A stretch of DNA of 64,000 nt from Halomonas maura. Its GTDB lineage: Bacteria > Pseudomonadota > Gammaproteobacteria > Pseudomonadales > Halomonadaceae. The DNA is taken from positions 1 through 64,000 of the forward strand of contig NZ_JAUFPQ010000023.1 of the NCBI RefSeq assembly GCF_030409305.1, in the 5' to 3' direction. A program made the translations under genes and the position numbers. A model generated the notes under the pieces. The model searched no databases. It worked only from the letters and a program-made list of their open reading frames with translations, and had not been told where the DNA came from. This document shows, piece after piece, positions 37,140 to 46,974 of this stretch (position 1 is the first letter of the stretch; every line of letters begins with the position of its first letter).

Positions 37140-39611
37140 TCAGGGTCGGCCGAAGGCAGTGCTCTGATAGCCCGGGATCGCCTCCCGGAAATGGGTGTCC
37201 GCATCGCCACCGACGCCGCCGAGCCCCTTGAACACGAAGCGCAGGAAGAAGCCGCGGTCGGTGGTATCGTCGTCGATGGTGTTGGCGGTGTCCTCGTCGT
37301 CGATCCACTCCCGCCAGACCAGCTGCAGACCATAGCAGCAGTCGTTCCACTGCACACCCGCCAGCTGTTCCAGCATCCGGTCGTTGGTGTTGTCGTAGAG
37401 CACCCGGCCGATCACGTCGAGTCTGGAGGTCGCCTTGAGGGCGAAGGACAGGTCGTAGTCCTCGCGGTCATAGCTGCGCACGTCCTCCTCGTCCTCGGCG
37501 GGGGAGAAGCCTTCGAGCTCCCAGTTGTAGCCGAGGTTCAGCACGTGACCGGCATCGGCCCGGTACTGCAGTCCCAGCGAGGTGCGCTCGGTGCGCGACA
37601 GGTGGTCGTCATAGAGCCACTCCCAGCGGGTGCGCCAGTGGTCGCTGACCCGCCAGTCGAGGCGGGTGACCCAGGGCGAGCGGTCGCGGGTGGCGTCGTA
37701 GAAGCGCGGGAAGTTCTGCTCGCTGGGCAGGGTGTCGGGATCCCCGCCCAGGTCGATGGTGCGATCCTCGAAGTAGACCGCCTGCCCCACGCCCAGGGAG
37801 AGGCGCTCACGGCCGCTGGCATCCTCCAGCAGGCGCGACTCCGTGCCGTAGGAGAAGCGGTTGAGGTCGCCGACCCGGTCGCCGCCGGTGAAGCGATACG
37901 GGGACCACAGCTGGTTCCAGGAGAAGGCGCGTTCCTTGGTGTCGAAGTCGGGGAAGTCGCTCTGGTCCCGGGCCGGCACATAGGCATAGTTCAGGCGCGG
38001 CTCCAGGGTCTGGCGGAAGTCGTCGCCGCCCAGCGCCAGGTCGCGCTCGAAGACCAGGCCGCCATCCAGCGAGGCGACCGGCACGGTCTGCGACGGCCCC
38101 TCGGGGCGGTCGGTGTCGCGCTCCCCGTAGTCGAGGTCGTAGGCGATGTGGGCCAGCGCCAGGCGCGGCTCGAGAAAGCCCCAGGTGTCGTCGAAGCGCC
38201 AGCCCGTGGCGGGGGTCAGGCGCAGCCGCGAGCCGTTGGCCGCCTCGCGGATGGGGATGGCGCGCTGACCGCCGGCGAAGTCGTAGAGGCCGTTCTCGTC
38301 GCCCTCGATGTCCCGCCAGAAGTAGGTCAGGTTGGAGCCCCACTCCTGATAGAAGCCGCTGTCCTGGCGCCAGCGGGCATTGGCGGTCAGGCTCGGCAGG
38401 CGGTAGAAGGGCTTGTCGCCCTCGTCGAGCGGATCCTCGAGCTTCTGGTAGCCCTGGGCCTTGGCCTCGAGCCGCCAGACGTCGCCCCGGTAGTCGAGAC
38501 GGGCCAGCCGGGCCAGGCTGTCGGTGTCCTGTTCGCCGAAGGTCAGGCCGAAGTCGTCGAAGTAGGCCCCGTCACTGGCCGCCCCGTAGCGCAGCTGGTA
38601 GCGAGTGCGCGGGTCGAAGCGGCCGGCATGCCGGGCATCGATGTACCAGCGGGCGTCGCCGTTCTCCAGTGCGGAGCCCGCCGAGGCCTCCTCGCCGGCC
38701 TGGCGGTCGTCGGCGATGTAGGCGCCCTCCAGGGTGCCGGCGTCGCTGGGCAGCAGGTAGCGGTATTCGGCGCCCATCAGCAGGCCGCGGTTGCTGATCC
38801 AGCGCGGCGTGAGGGTGGCGTCCTGGTTCGCGGCGATGTTCCAGTAGAAGGGCTGGGCATAGTCCAGGGAATCGCCGGAGAAGCCCAGGGTCGGCCACAG
38901 GAAGCCGGTCTGACGGCGGTCGTCCAGCGGGAAGCGCACCCAGGGCCAGTAGAAGACCGGCACCTTGCCCATCTCGAGGCGGGCATGGGTGGCGGTGCCG
39001 TAGCCGCGCCGGCGATCCAGCAGGATGTCGTTGCCGACCAGGCGCCACAGGTCGCTGCCCGGCTCGCAGGTGGTGAAGCTGGCCTCGGTCAGCCGGTAGC
39101 GATCCTCGGCGACCCGGGCCAGGCGCACCGCATCGCCGCGCAGGCGCTGCTCGTGGGCCACGTAGTGGGCGGTGTCGATGCTCGCATCGTCGCTGTCCAG
39201 GGAGAACTCGGCGGCCTCGCCGCGCACCAGCAGGTTGCGGTCACGCAGCGCCACCGGCCCGTCGGCGAAGACCCGCTCCCGGGAGGCCGGCAGGCGCACC
39301 CGCGGCGCCTCCAGCTGGGTGTCGGCGCGGCGCAGTACCACCTCGCCGCTGAGCAGGGTCTCGCCGTCCGCCCCGTACTGGCCGCTGTCGGCCTCGCTGG
39401 CCACGCGCCCCGTCGGGGGCGGGGCCAGGCGATAGTCCGGCATCACGTAGCGGCCCCGACACAGGGCGCCGGCCGGGCGGTCCTCGCCCCACGGGCGCCA
39501 GTCGAGCTGCGCCGCCGGCAGCGACTCGGGGGGTGCCGCCAGCAGGGGGCTGGTCATCACGCTAGAGGTCACTAGGCCTGCCAGGGCCGTCCATGAGGGT
39601 CGCTTGCCCAT
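37140..39611 (-). CDS. lptD: LPS-assembly outer-membrane protein LptD
   Basis: An 823-residue LptD: signal peptide about 1-26, a periplasmic beta-jellyroll region with LSGEVVLRRADTQLEAPRVR (residues ~87-107), and a long C-terminal barrel. Four cysteines match the E. coli disulphide pattern: C51, C182 and adjacent C758-C759 (NDCCYGLQLVW). It inserts lipopolysaccharide into the outer leaflet with LptE. First gene of the operon; its product and SurA share a pathway, since SurA helps fold LptD. Start ATG at 39611. Confidence 0.96.
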   Translation of the reverse strand: MGKRPSWTALAGLVTSSVMTSPLLAAPPESLPAAQLDWRPWGEDRPAGALCRGRYVMPDYRLAPPPTGRVASEADSGQYGADGETLLSGEVVLRRADTQLEAPRVRLPASRERVFADGPVALRDRNLLVRGEAAEFSLDSDDASIDTAHYVAHEQRLRGDAVRLARVAEDRYRLTEASFTTCEPGSDLWRLVGNDILLDRRRGYGTATHARLEMGKVPVFYWPWVRFPLDDRRQTGFLWPTLGFSGDSLDYAQPFYWNIAANQDATLTPRWISNRGLLMGAEYRYLLPSDAGTLEGAYIADDRQAGEEASAGSALENGDARWYIDARHAGRFDPRTRYQLRYGAASDGAYFDDFGLTFGEQDTDSLARLARLDYRGDVWRLEAKAQGYQKLEDPLDEGDKPFYRLPSLTANARWRQDSGFYQEWGSNLTYFWRDIEGDENGLYDFAGGQRAIPIREAANGSRLRLTPATGWRFDDTWGFLEPRLALAHIAYDLDYGERDTDRPEGPSQTVPVASLDGGLVFERDLALGGDDFRQTLEPRLNYAYVPARDQSDFPDFDTKERAFSWNQLWSPYRFTGGDRVGDLNRFSYGTESRLLEDASGRERLSLGVGQAVYFEDRTIDLGGDPDTLPSEQNFPRFYDATRDRSPWVTRLDWRVSDHWRTRWEWLYDDHLSRTERTSLGLQYRADAGHVLNLGYNWELEGFSPAEDEEDVRSYDREDYDLSFALKATSRLDVIGRVLYDNTNDRMLEQLAGVQWNDCCYGLQLVWREWIDDEDTANTIDDDTTDRGFFLRFVFKGLGGVGGDADTHFREAIPGYQSTAFGRP

Positions 39612-39643
39612 GTTCCACGATGTCCTTGGCGGGGGGAATCGGT

Positions 39644-39649
39644 ATTATA
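39644..39649 (-). promoter_or_regulatory. Consensus -10 element for the lptD operon
   Basis: Minus-strand TATAAT preceded directly by TG, 33 bp upstream of the lptD ATG, in the 163-bp divergent gap to amgK. No clear -35. In E. coli this operon has a sigma-E promoter; I cannot identify one here. Confidence 0.55.
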
Positions 39650-39774
39650 CAGGCCCGGTGCGACCTGTGCCGCCGACGAGCCCCTGTCATCGCCGACGAC
39701 GTCGGGCCTCAGCATGCGGCGCCGCCCGGGGGCCGTCAACCGACGCCCCGCCACCCGACGACCGAGAGGTGAAG

Positions 39775-40821
39775 ATGCCACAGGCCGATGCCCTCCCGCG
39801 CCACCAGCGACTGCGCCACTGGGCCGCCGCCCGCCACGGGCTCGCCCCCGAGGCCCTCGAGCTGCGCCTGGCCGCCGGCGACGCCAGCTTCCGCCGCTAC
39901 TTCCGCCTGACCCTGCCCGACGGCGAGACGCGCATGCTGATGGACGCGCCGCCGGCCCAGGAGGACAGCGCCCCCTTCGTCGCCATCGCCCGGCGCTGGC
40001 GGGAGGCCGGGCTGCCGGTGCCGGCGCTGCACGGCGTCGACCTCGCGGCCGGCTTCCTGGAGCTCGACGACCTGGGCGACACCCCCCTGCAGGCCTGCTT
40101 CGACGGCGACGACGGCCCGGCGACCCTGGCCTGGCACGAGCGCGCCCTGGCGCTGCTCGACGCGCTGCAGACCCGCGCTACCCCGGACGAGCTGCCGGCC
40201 TACGACGCCGAGCTGCTGGGCCGGGAGCTGGATCTCTTCCCCGAGTGGTGCCTGGGCCGCTGGCTGGCCCTCGAGGCACCGCCGGGCTGGCCGGCGCTGC
40301 GCCAGGCGCTGATCGATGCCGCCCTGGCCCAGCCGGTGGTCGCCGTGCACCGGGACTTCGATGCCATGAACCTGATGGTCCGGGACGACCGGCTGTACCT
40401 GATCGACTTCCAGGACGCCGTGGCCGGCCCGCTGAGCTATGACCTGATCTCGCTGCTGCATGGCCGCTACTGTCGCTTCGCGCCGGCGCGGCGCGCGGCC
40501 TGGATCGAGGCCTTCCGGCGGCGGGCCGTGGCCGACGGCCGGCTGCCGGCCACGCTCGCGCCCGAGGCCTTCCGGGACCAGGTGGCGGCCATGGCCGCCC
40601 AGCGCGCCCTCAAGGTGCTGGGCATCTTCTGCCGCCTGACCCTGCGCGACCATCGCGACGGGTACCTGGCCCGCCTGCCGCACTTCCTCGCCCACCTCGA
40701 GGACGCCCTGGCCGAGCTGGACGGCCAGGCGGCCTTCCAGGCCTGGCTCGCCGAGCGCTTTCGCCCCGCGCTGATGGCCCGGCTCGCCGCGGCGGGGCTC
40801 GACCGGGAGGCATCGGCATGA
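39775..40821 (+). CDS. amgK: N-acetylmuramate/N-acetylglucosamine kinase AmgK
   Basis: A 348-residue aminoglycoside-phosphotransferase-fold kinase. Motifs: [11 protein letters not shown], the catalytic loop [19 protein letters not shown] and metal site [17 protein letters not shown]. It phosphorylates MurNAc at C1 in the recycling route that bypasses MurA (known from Pseudomonas). The following murU overlaps it by 4 bp. The start ATG at 39775 has GAGAGGTG upstream. Divergent from lptD, as in pseudomonads. Confidence 0.9.
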   Translation: MPQADALPRHQRLRHWAAARHGLAPEALELRLAAGDASFRRYFRLTLPDGETRMLMDAPPAQEDSAPFVAIARRWREAGLPVPALHGVDLAAGFLELDDLGDTPLQACFDGDDGPATLAWHERALALLDALQTRATPDELPAYDAELLGRELDLFPEWCLGRWLALEAPPGWPALRQALIDAALAQPVVAVHRDFDAMNLMVRDDRLYLIDFQDAVAGPLSYDLISLLHGRYCRFAPARRAAWIEAFRRRAVADGRLPATLAPEAFRDQVAAMAAQRALKVLGIFCRLTLRDHRDGYLARLPHFLAHLEDALAELDGQAAFQAWLAERFRPALMARLAAAGLDREASA

Positions 40822-41489
40822 AGGCGATGATCCTGGCCGCCGGCCTCGGCACCCGCATGCGACCGCTCACCGACCACTGCCCCAAGCCGCTGCTGCCGGT
40901 GGCCGGCAAGCCGCTGATCGTGCACCACCTGGAGCGGCTGGCGGCCGCGGGTATCGCCGACGTGGTGATCAATGTCAGCTATCGCGCCGAGCAGATCATC
41001 GCGGCGCTGGGCGACGGCCGCGAGCATGGCGTGCGCATCGCCTGGAGCCGCGAGGAGACGCCCCTGGAGACCGGCGGCGGCATCCGCCGCGCCCTGCCGC
41101 TGCTCGGCGAGGCGCCCTTCTGGCTGGTCAACGGCGACGTCTGGTGCGACGTTGTCCCGTCCGCCCTGGCCCCGCTGGGCGAGGACCTGGCGCGCCTGGT
41201 GCTGGTGGACAATCCCGACCACCATGCGGGGGGCGACTTCCACCTCGATGCGACGGGACGGGTCCACGACCGGGGCGAGCCGCGGCTGACCTATGCCGGA
41301 CTGGCCCTGCTCGACCCGGCCCTGGTGGCCGACCACCCCGACGGCGCCTTCGCCCTGGCGCCGCTGCTGCGCGCGGCCATGGCCGAGGACCGGGTCGGCG
41401 GCCATCACCATCGCGGCGCCTGGGTCGACGTGGGCACCCCCGCACGCCTGGCGGCCCTGGACCGGGCCCTCGGCGGGGCCAGGGGCTGA
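40818..41489 (+). CDS. murU: N-acetylmuramate-1-phosphate uridylyltransferase MurU
   Basis: A 223-residue sugar nucleotidyltransferase starting [20 protein letters not shown], with [14 protein letters not shown] and [12 protein letters not shown] (metal aspartate). It makes UDP-MurNAc from the AmgK product. Coupled to amgK by an ATGA overlap. Confidence 0.93.
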   Translation: MKAMILAAGLGTRMRPLTDHCPKPLLPVAGKPLIVHHLERLAAAGIADVVINVSYRAEQIIAALGDGREHGVRIAWSREETPLETGGGIRRALPLLGEAPFWLVNGDVWCDVVPSALAPLGEDLARLVLVDNPDHHAGGDFHLDATGRVHDRGEPRLTYAGLALLDPALVADHPDGAFALAPLLRAAMAEDRVGGHHHRGAWVDVGTPARLAALDRALGGARG

Positions 41490-41569
41490 GTCGGCGGCCA
41501 TCTGCTGCTATGCTGCCTGACCCCATCCCGGGCCATTGCATCCATCACCGAAACAAGGAACCCCTGCCC

Positions 41570-41989
41570 ATGAAAGCCAGCGTCAAGTGGACCGACGGTC
41601 GCCAGTTCGTCGCCGAGGCCGGGAGCGGCCACAGTGTGGTCATCGACGGCCCGCCCGACCACGGCGGCCGCAACACCGGTCCGCGGCCCATGGAGATGCT
41701 GCTGATGGGCCTGGGCGCCTGCACCTCCTTCGACGTGCTGGAGATCCTCGAGAAGTCCCGGGCACCGGTCAGCGACTGCGTGGCCAGCGTCGAGGCCGAG
41801 CGCGCCGACGGCGTGCCGAGCGTGTTCACCAAGATCCACGTGCACTTCACCGTCAGCGGCCAGGGCCTCAAGGAGAAGCAGGTCAAGCGGGCCGTGGAGC
41901 TGTCCGCCGACAAGTACTGCAGTGCCTCGATCATGCTGGCCAAGGGGGGCGTCGAGGTGACGCATTCCTTCACCATCGTCGAGGACTGA
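41570..41989 (+). CDS. OsmC/Ohr-family protein (YhfA-like)
   Basis: A 139-residue OsmC-fold protein with the two reactive cysteines C51 (GLGACTSFDVLEIL) and C117 (DKYCSASIMLAKG). OsmC proteins reduce organic peroxides; the YhfA branch is of unclear role. AAGGAA lies 9 bp upstream of the ATG at 41570. It stands alone between murU and speD. Confidence 0.9.
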   Translation: MKASVKWTDGRQFVAEAGSGHSVVIDGPPDHGGRNTGPRPMEMLLMGLGACTSFDVLEILEKSRAPVSDCVASVEAERADGVPSVFTKIHVHFTVSGQGLKEKQVKRAVELSADKYCSASIMLAKGGVEVTHSFTIVED

Positions 41990-42169
41990 GGGGGAATCGC
42001 CGAATCGGCGCCGGCGATTGGTTAGGTGACGGTGACACGGGACAGAAAAAAAACTGGCCCGGCGGATGCGCCGTCATCGGCGGCTGTGCATAATACGCGC
42101 CTTTCGAACGCCTGGGTTCCGGCGCCACTCGTCGGGATGACATCATCTGCCACAGAGGGAGGCTCGGAC

Positions 42170-42964
42170 GTGACCGACAATCTCCGACTCCACGGGTTCA
42201 ACAACCTGACCAGCTCCCTGAGCTTCAACATCTACGATATCTGCTATGCGAAGTCCGAGGAGCAGCGCAGGGCCTATATCGACTATATCGATGAGCTCTA
42301 CAACGCCGAGCGCCTGACGCAGATCCTCAAGGATGTGACCAACATCATCGGCGCCCATGTGCTCAACATCTCTCGCCAGGACTACGAGCCCCACGGCGCC
42401 AGCGTGACCATCCTGATCGCCGAGCACGAGCTGGAGGAGGCCGACCCTGAGCAGCTCGAGCCCGGCCCGGGCCCACTGCCGGAGACCGTGGTCGCCCACC
42501 TGGACAAGAGCCACGTCACGGTGCACAGCTACCCGGAGTCCCACCCGGACAACGGCATCAGCACCTTCCGCCTGGACATCGACGTCTCCACCTGTGGTCA
42601 CATCAGCCCGCTGAAGGCGCTGAACTACCTGATCCATAGTTTCGACTCCGACATCGTGACCATGGACTACCGGGTACGCGGCTTCACCCGGGACGTGGAC
42701 GGCAGGAAGCTGTTCATCGATCACGACATCACCTCCATCCAGGACTACCTGGCCGAGGACACCAAGCAGGCCTACCAGATGATGGACGTGAACGTGTACC
42801 AGGAGAACATGTTCCACACCAAGATGCTGCTCAAGGACTTCGAGCTGGAGAACTACCTGTTCGGCACCTCGCGGCGGGACATCACCTTCGAGGAGGCCCG
42901 GGACATCGAGGGCCGCCTGCGCAAGGAGATGCTGGAGATCTTCTACTCGCGCAACATGGACTAG
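42170..42964 (+). CDS. speD: S-adenosylmethionine decarboxylase proenzyme
   Basis: A 264-residue enterobacterial-type SpeD, the same length as in E. coli. It supplies decarboxylated SAM for spermidine. It self-cleaves before Ser114 ([20 protein letters not shown]) to form the pyruvoyl group. I chose the GTG at 42170 because AGAGGGAGG lies 7 bp upstream and the length matches; an ATG at 42137 would add 11 residues. No speE is adjacent. Confidence 0.95.
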   Translation: MTDNLRLHGFNNLTSSLSFNIYDICYAKSEEQRRAYIDYIDELYNAERLTQILKDVTNIIGAHVLNISRQDYEPHGASVTILIAEHELEEADPEQLEPGPGPLPETVVAHLDKSHVTVHSYPESHPDNGISTFRLDIDVSTCGHISPLKALNYLIHSFDSDIVTMDYRVRGFTRDVDGRKLFIDHDITSIQDYLAEDTKQAYQMMDVNVYQENMFHTKMLLKDFELENYLFGTSRRDITFEEARDIEGRLRKEMLEIFYSRNMD

Positions 42965-42997
42965 CCCGCGCGGCGCGCGGGAGCGCTAAGCTGGAAG

Positions 42998-43045
42998 AAC
43001 AAGCGAACCCCACCTCGGCCGGGCCAGGGTGGGGTTCGCCTTGTT
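42998..43045. terminator. Long bidirectional terminator between speD and coq7
   Basis: GCGAACCCCACC (43003-43014) pairs perfectly with GGTGGGGTTCGC (43028-43039). The stem can extend by AACAAG and CTTGTT with one bulged C, giving 17-18 pairs. Confidence 0.85.
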
Positions 43046-43083
43046 GGGGGTCTTACCGCTTACGGCTCGCCGCGAAGCGGCGC

Positions 43084-43728
43084 TTACAGCCGATAGACCG
43101 ATTGGGTCATCACCTTGGACATCAGCGTCATGGCCGCCTTGACCGGCCCCGGGAAGCGGGCGCCCCCGGCCGCCAGGGCCTGCTGGGCGTGATGGGCCTC
43201 ATCGATGGCCATCTGGCGCAGCACCGCCCGGGAGCGGTGGTCGCCCGGCGGCAGCTCCGCCATATGGGCATCGAGGTGGCGGCCCACCTGCTCCTCGGTG
43301 GCCGCCACGAAGCCCAGGCTGACGCGATCGCCGACGGCACCGGCCACCGCCCCGATGCCGAAGGAGGCGGCATAGAACAGCGGGTTGAGCCGGCTGGTGT
43401 GGCCCTCGAGCTCCTGCAGGCGGGTGTCGCACCAGGCCAGGTGGTCGATCTCCTCCTGGGCGGCGGCCTCCATCTGCCCGCGGATCTCGGCCAGCTTGGC
43501 GGTCAGCCCCTGGCCCTGGTAGAGCGCCTGCGCGCAGACCTCGCCGGTATGGTTGATGCGCATCAGCCCCTCGGCATGGCGCCGCTCCGCCTCGTCCATG
43601 GCGTCGTCGCGGACCTCCGGCGTAGCCGGCGAGGGCCGGGAGGGCTGGGCGGCGTGGGGCACCAGGGTGCGCAGCACGGCATCGACCTGGCGAACCAGGT
43701 CATCGGCGCGGGAATAGTGACGGTTCAT
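43084..43728 (-). CDS. coq7: Demethoxyubiquinone hydroxylase (Coq7 family)
   Basis: A 214-residue di-iron hydroxylase of ubiquinone synthesis, replacing UbiF in many gammaproteobacteria. Iron ligands are in [29 protein letters not shown], and [13 protein letters not shown]; the repeated E..ExxH pattern is clear. Start ATG at 43728. Single-gene unit. Confidence 0.94.
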   Translation of the reverse strand: MNRHYSRADDLVRQVDAVLRTLVPHAAQPSRPSPATPEVRDDAMDEAERRHAEGLMRINHTGEVCAQALYQGQGLTAKLAEIRGQMEAAAQEEIDHLAWCDTRLQELEGHTSRLNPLFYAASFGIGAVAGAVGDRVSLGFVAATEEQVGRHLDAHMAELPPGDHRSRAVLRQMAIDEAHHAQQALAAGGARFPGPVKAAMTLMSKVMTQSVYRL

Positions 43729-43796
43729 GACACCCCCTTGGTCGGTCGTGGCGACATTGTAACCGAGTCGCCGCGCGCCGCGCAGGCCCCAAGAGG

Positions 43797-43821
43797 CGAC
43801 GCCGCCCCTGGGGCGGCGTCG
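43797..43821 (-). terminator. Probable terminator of hinT
   Basis: A 12-bp GC-rich inverted repeat (CGACGCCGCCCC with GGGGCGGCGTCG), 59 bp after the hinT stop. No U-tract. Confidence 0.6.
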
Positions 43822-43879
43822 TGGGCATGCACCCCATGCGTCGAGCGCTTGGGTGGCGCGGCGAACCGCACAGCGCCGG

Positions 43880-44224
43880 CTAGCCAGCCGGCCAGGTGAA
43901 GCGACGACCGCCCATCAGGTGCATGTGGATATGATAGACCGTCTGGCCGCCCTGCTCATTGCAATTCATCACCACCCGGTAGCCATCCTCGGCGAAGCCG
44001 GCCTGCTTGGCCAGCTGGGCGGCGGTGAACTGCAGGCGCCCCACCAGCGCCAGGTCGCCGTCCTCCTCGATGTCGTTGAGGGTGGCGATGTGCCGCTTGG
44101 GCACGATCAGCAGGTGGGTCGGGGCCTGGGGGTTGAGATCCTTGAAGGCCAGCACCTCGTCGTCCTCGAAGACGATGTCGGCGGGGATCTCGCGGTCGAT
44201 GATCTTGCAGAACAGGCAGTCCAT
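43880..44224 (-). CDS. hinT: HIT-family purine nucleoside phosphoramidase HinT
   Basis: A 114-residue HIT protein: [35 protein letters not shown], and the histidine triad [11 protein letters not shown] at residues 98-102. It hydrolyses purine nucleoside phosphoramidates. Next to, and 37 bp after, the phosphoribulokinase-like gene. Confidence 0.95.
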   Translation of the reverse strand: MDCLFCKIIDREIPADIVFEDDEVLAFKDLNPQAPTHLLIVPKRHIATLNDIEEDGDLALVGRLQFTAAQLAKQAGFAEDGYRVVMNCNEQGGQTVYHIHMHLMGGRRFTWPAG

Positions 44225-44261
44225 GGATTCGTGCTCCTCGGCGGTTGGGCTCGGCCGGCGT

Positions 44262-45134
44262 TCAGCGGAAACGCCGCTGGGCCAGCAGGTGGCGCACCAG
44301 CGGTCCCAGGATCAGCTCCATGGCCAGCGGCAGGCGCGAGCCCGGGACCACCAGGGTGTGGGGCCGGCTCATGAAGGCATCCTGGATCATCGCCAGCAGG
44401 TAGGGGAAGTCCACGGTGGCGGGGTCACGGAAGCGGATCACCACGAAGGACTCGGCATCGGTGGGGATGTCCTGCACCTCGAAGGGGTTGGAGGTATCCA
44501 CCGTCGGCACTCGCTGGAAGTTGATATGGGTCCGCGAGAACTGCGGCTGGATATAGCGCACGTAGTCGTCCATGCGGCCCAGGATGGTATCGATCACCGC
44601 CTCCTGGGAATACCCCCGGTAGCGCATGTCGCGGTCGATCTTCTGGATCCACTCCAGGTTCATGGTCGGCGCGACCCCCACCAGCAGGTCGACATGGCGG
44701 GCGATGTCGTGCTCGGCGGTGACCAGGCCGCCGTGCAGGCCCTCGTAGAACAGCAGGTCGGTGCCCGTGGGCAGCGACTGCCATTCCGTGAAGGTGCCGA
44801 CCTGGTAGCCGGCCTCGATCATCGCCTTGTCCTCGGCGTGGATGTAGTGCCGGTAGGTCCCGGCGCCCTTGTCGCCGTACTCCTGGAAGAGCGCCTCCAG
44901 GTGGTCGAGCAGGTTGGCCTCCACGGCGAAGTGCGAGAGCTCGCCCTTGCGCTCGGGCTCCTCGCGAAAGATCCGCGCCAGCTCCTGGCGGGTATAGCGA
45001 TGGAAGGCGTCGCCGTCGACGAAGGCGGCGTGCAAGTCCTCGCGGGCAAACATGCGCTCGAAGGTACGCTTGACCGTGGTGGTGCCGGCCCCGGAAGAGC
45101 CGGTCACGGCGATGATCGGATACTCTCGGGACAT
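44262..45134 (-). CDS. prkB: Phosphoribulokinase-like P-loop kinase (PrkB family)
   Basis: A 290-residue protein of the class I phosphoribulokinase family: VTGSSGAGTTTVKRTFERMF (P-loop with threonine where most kinases have lysine, as usual in this family), DGDAFHRYTRQELA, LFYEGLHGGLV, PQFSRTHINFQRVPTVDTSN. No RuBisCO gene is in the window and Halomonas-type bacteria do not fix CO2, so the true substrate is uncertain, as for E. coli PrkB. It overlaps the thioesterase by one base, suggesting one operon. Confidence 0.9.
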   Translation of the reverse strand: MSREYPIIAVTGSSGAGTTTVKRTFERMFAREDLHAAFVDGDAFHRYTRQELARIFREEPERKGELSHFAVEANLLDHLEALFQEYGDKGAGTYRHYIHAEDKAMIEAGYQVGTFTEWQSLPTGTDLLFYEGLHGGLVTAEHDIARHVDLLVGVAPTMNLEWIQKIDRDMRYRGYSQEAVIDTILGRMDDYVRYIQPQFSRTHINFQRVPTVDTSNPFEVQDIPTDAESFVVIRFRDPATVDFPYLLAMIQDAFMSRPHTLVVPGSRLPLAMELILGPLVRHLLAQRRFR

Positions 45135-45568
45135 CAGGCCGCTCCCGTCAGGCAGTCGCGCAGCGGGCCAGGGATCGGCACCGGACGGCCCTCCGCCGGG
45201 TCCACCAGCATCAGGTTGAGGCGAGCGGTGGCGACGACCACCGCGTCCACCTCGCGGCGGATGCGGTGATAGACGGTGATCGCCTTGCGCGAGGGGACCG
45301 GGATCGCGGTGTCGACCACCAGGGCGTCGGGCCAGCGGGCCTCGGCCTGGTACTGCACGGCGAGGTCCGCGGCCACGCTGGGATAGCCCCCCATGTCGCC
45401 CTCGGCGAGCCCCAGCGCCGCCAGCGCCGAGATGCGCGCCTCATGGAGCAGCGACACCAGGGCGTCATGGCCCAGGTGACGGCCGTAGTTCATGTCGGTG
45501 ACCCGCACCGTCAGCGGGTGGCGATGGCGAATGTCCGCCTCGGGAAAATCCAGTCTGACGCGCTCCAT
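45134..45568 (-). CDS. Acyl-CoA thioesterase, 4-hydroxybenzoyl-CoA thioesterase (hotdog) family
   Basis: A 144-residue hotdog protein with the family segment VRVTDMNYGRHLGHDALVSL, where Asp/Asn-Tyr-Gly-His is the active-site region. YbgC/FadM-like members hydrolyse acyl-CoA; the substrate here is unknown. It overlaps prkB by one base and begins 31 bp after purD ends, so is probably co-transcribed with both. Confidence 0.87.
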   Translation of the reverse strand: MERVRLDFPEADIRHRHPLTVRVTDMNYGRHLGHDALVSLLHEARISALAALGLAEGDMGGYPSVAADLAVQYQAEARWPDALVVDTAIPVPSRKAITVYHRIRREVDAVVVATARLNLMLVDPAEGRPVPIPGPLRDCLTGAA

Positions 45569-45599
45569 GCAGCCTCCTTGTTGTTGTCTGGCGGCAGGA

Positions 45600-46895
45600 T
45601 CAGCGCTCGCCGCGCTCGCGGGCGATGGCGCGGTGGCCGATGTCGCGGCGATAGAGGGCCTCCGGCCAGTGGATCTCGGCCACCCCCCGGTAGGCCAGAT
45701 CGTGGGCGGCGGAGACGCCCTCGCCCAGGGCGGTGACGCACAGCACCCGGCCGCCGGCGGTGACCACCCCGCCCTGCTCGCCCTCGGCGGTGCCGGCGTG
45801 GAAGACCTTGCAGCCGGTGGCCTCGGCGGCCGCGAGGCCCTCGATGGCGTCGCCCTTGCGGTAGCTGCCGGGATAGCCGCCGGCGGCCATCACCACGCCC
45901 ACCGCGGCCCGCGCGTCCCAGTCGCAGTCGCGCCCGGCCAGCTCGCCGCGGGCCCCGGCCAGGCACAGCTCGGCGAGATCCGAGCTCAGGCGCAGCAGGA
46001 TCGGCTGGGTCTCGGGGTCACCGAAGCGGCAGTTGTATTCGATCACCTTGGGATTGCCCTCGGTATCGATCATCAGCCCGGCATACAGGAAGCCGGAATA
46101 GGGGTGGCCCTCCTCGGCCATGCCCTGCACCGTGGGTCGGATCACCTGCGCCATGATCCGCTCGAAGACCGTGTCGGTGACCACCGGCGCCGGGGAGTAG
46201 GCCCCCATGCCGCCGGTGTTGGGGCCGGTATCGCCGTCGCAGGCCCGCTTGTGGTCCTGGCTGGTGGCCAGCGGCAGCACCGTCTCGCCATCGACCATGA
46301 CGATGAAGCTGGCTTCCTCGCCCTCGAGGAACTCCTCGATCACCACCCGGGCACCGGCGTCGCCGAAGGCATTGGCCTCGAGCATGTCGCGCACCGCCGC
46401 CTCGGCCTCGTGCTGGGTCATGGCGACGATCACGCCCTTGCCGGCGGCCAGGCCGTCGGCCTTGATGACGATGGGCGCGCCCTTCTCGGCGAGATACTCA
46501 AGCGCCGGCTCCACCGCCACGAAGGTGCGGTACTCGGCGGAGGGGATGGCATGACGCGCCAGGAAGTCCTTGGTGAAGGCCTTGGAGCCCTCGAGCTGGG
46601 CCGCGCCGGCGGTGGGCCCGAAGATCGCCAGCCCCGCCTCGCGGAAGCGATCCACCACGCCCGCCACCAGCGGTGCCTCGGGACCGACGATGGTCAGCGC
46701 GACGTCCTCGTTCCGGGCGAAGGCCACCAGGCCGTCCAGGTCGTCGACGCCGATGGCCACGTTCTCGAGTCCCGGCTCCCGGGCGGTGCCGGCATTGCCG
46801 GGCGCCACGAAGACGGTCTCGACCCGGGGCGACTGGGCGACCTTCCAGGCCAGGGCATGTTCGCGGCCACCGCCGCCGATGATCAGAACCTTCAT
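45600..46895 (-). CDS. purD: Phosphoribosylamine-glycine ligase
   Basis: A 431-residue ATP-grasp enzyme of purine synthesis. MKVLIIGGGGREHALAWKVA at the N-terminus, GPEAPLVAGVVDRFREAGLA, the ATP-grasp region VIKADGLAAGKGVIVA, and FGDPETQPILLRL. The ATG at 46895 is the usual family start; an in-frame ATG at 46928 would add 11 residues. purH is not adjacent, unlike E. coli. Confidence 0.96.
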   Translation of the reverse strand: MKVLIIGGGGREHALAWKVAQSPRVETVFVAPGNAGTAREPGLENVAIGVDDLDGLVAFARNEDVALTIVGPEAPLVAGVVDRFREAGLAIFGPTAGAAQLEGSKAFTKDFLARHAIPSAEYRTFVAVEPALEYLAEKGAPIVIKADGLAAGKGVIVAMTQHEAEAAVRDMLEANAFGDAGARVVIEEFLEGEEASFIVMVDGETVLPLATSQDHKRACDGDTGPNTGGMGAYSPAPVVTDTVFERIMAQVIRPTVQGMAEEGHPYSGFLYAGLMIDTEGNPKVIEYNCRFGDPETQPILLRLSSDLAELCLAGARGELAGRDCDWDARAAVGVVMAAGGYPGSYRKGDAIEGLAAAEATGCKVFHAGTAEGEQGGVVTAGGRVLCVTALGEGVSAAHDLAYRGVAEIHWPEALYRRDIGHRAIARERGER

Positions 46896-46974
46896 CCGCT
46901 GCTCTACCTCAATACCTCGGGGAAACATCGCGGCATTATGTCAGAAACCGCTGCCGACCGCCGCCCCGGCTGGG

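Noticed and set aside
44262..45134. Calvin-cycle phosphoribulokinase
   Set aside because: No RuBisCO genes are visible, and close homologues are found in heterotrophs such as E. coli, where the role is different or unknown.
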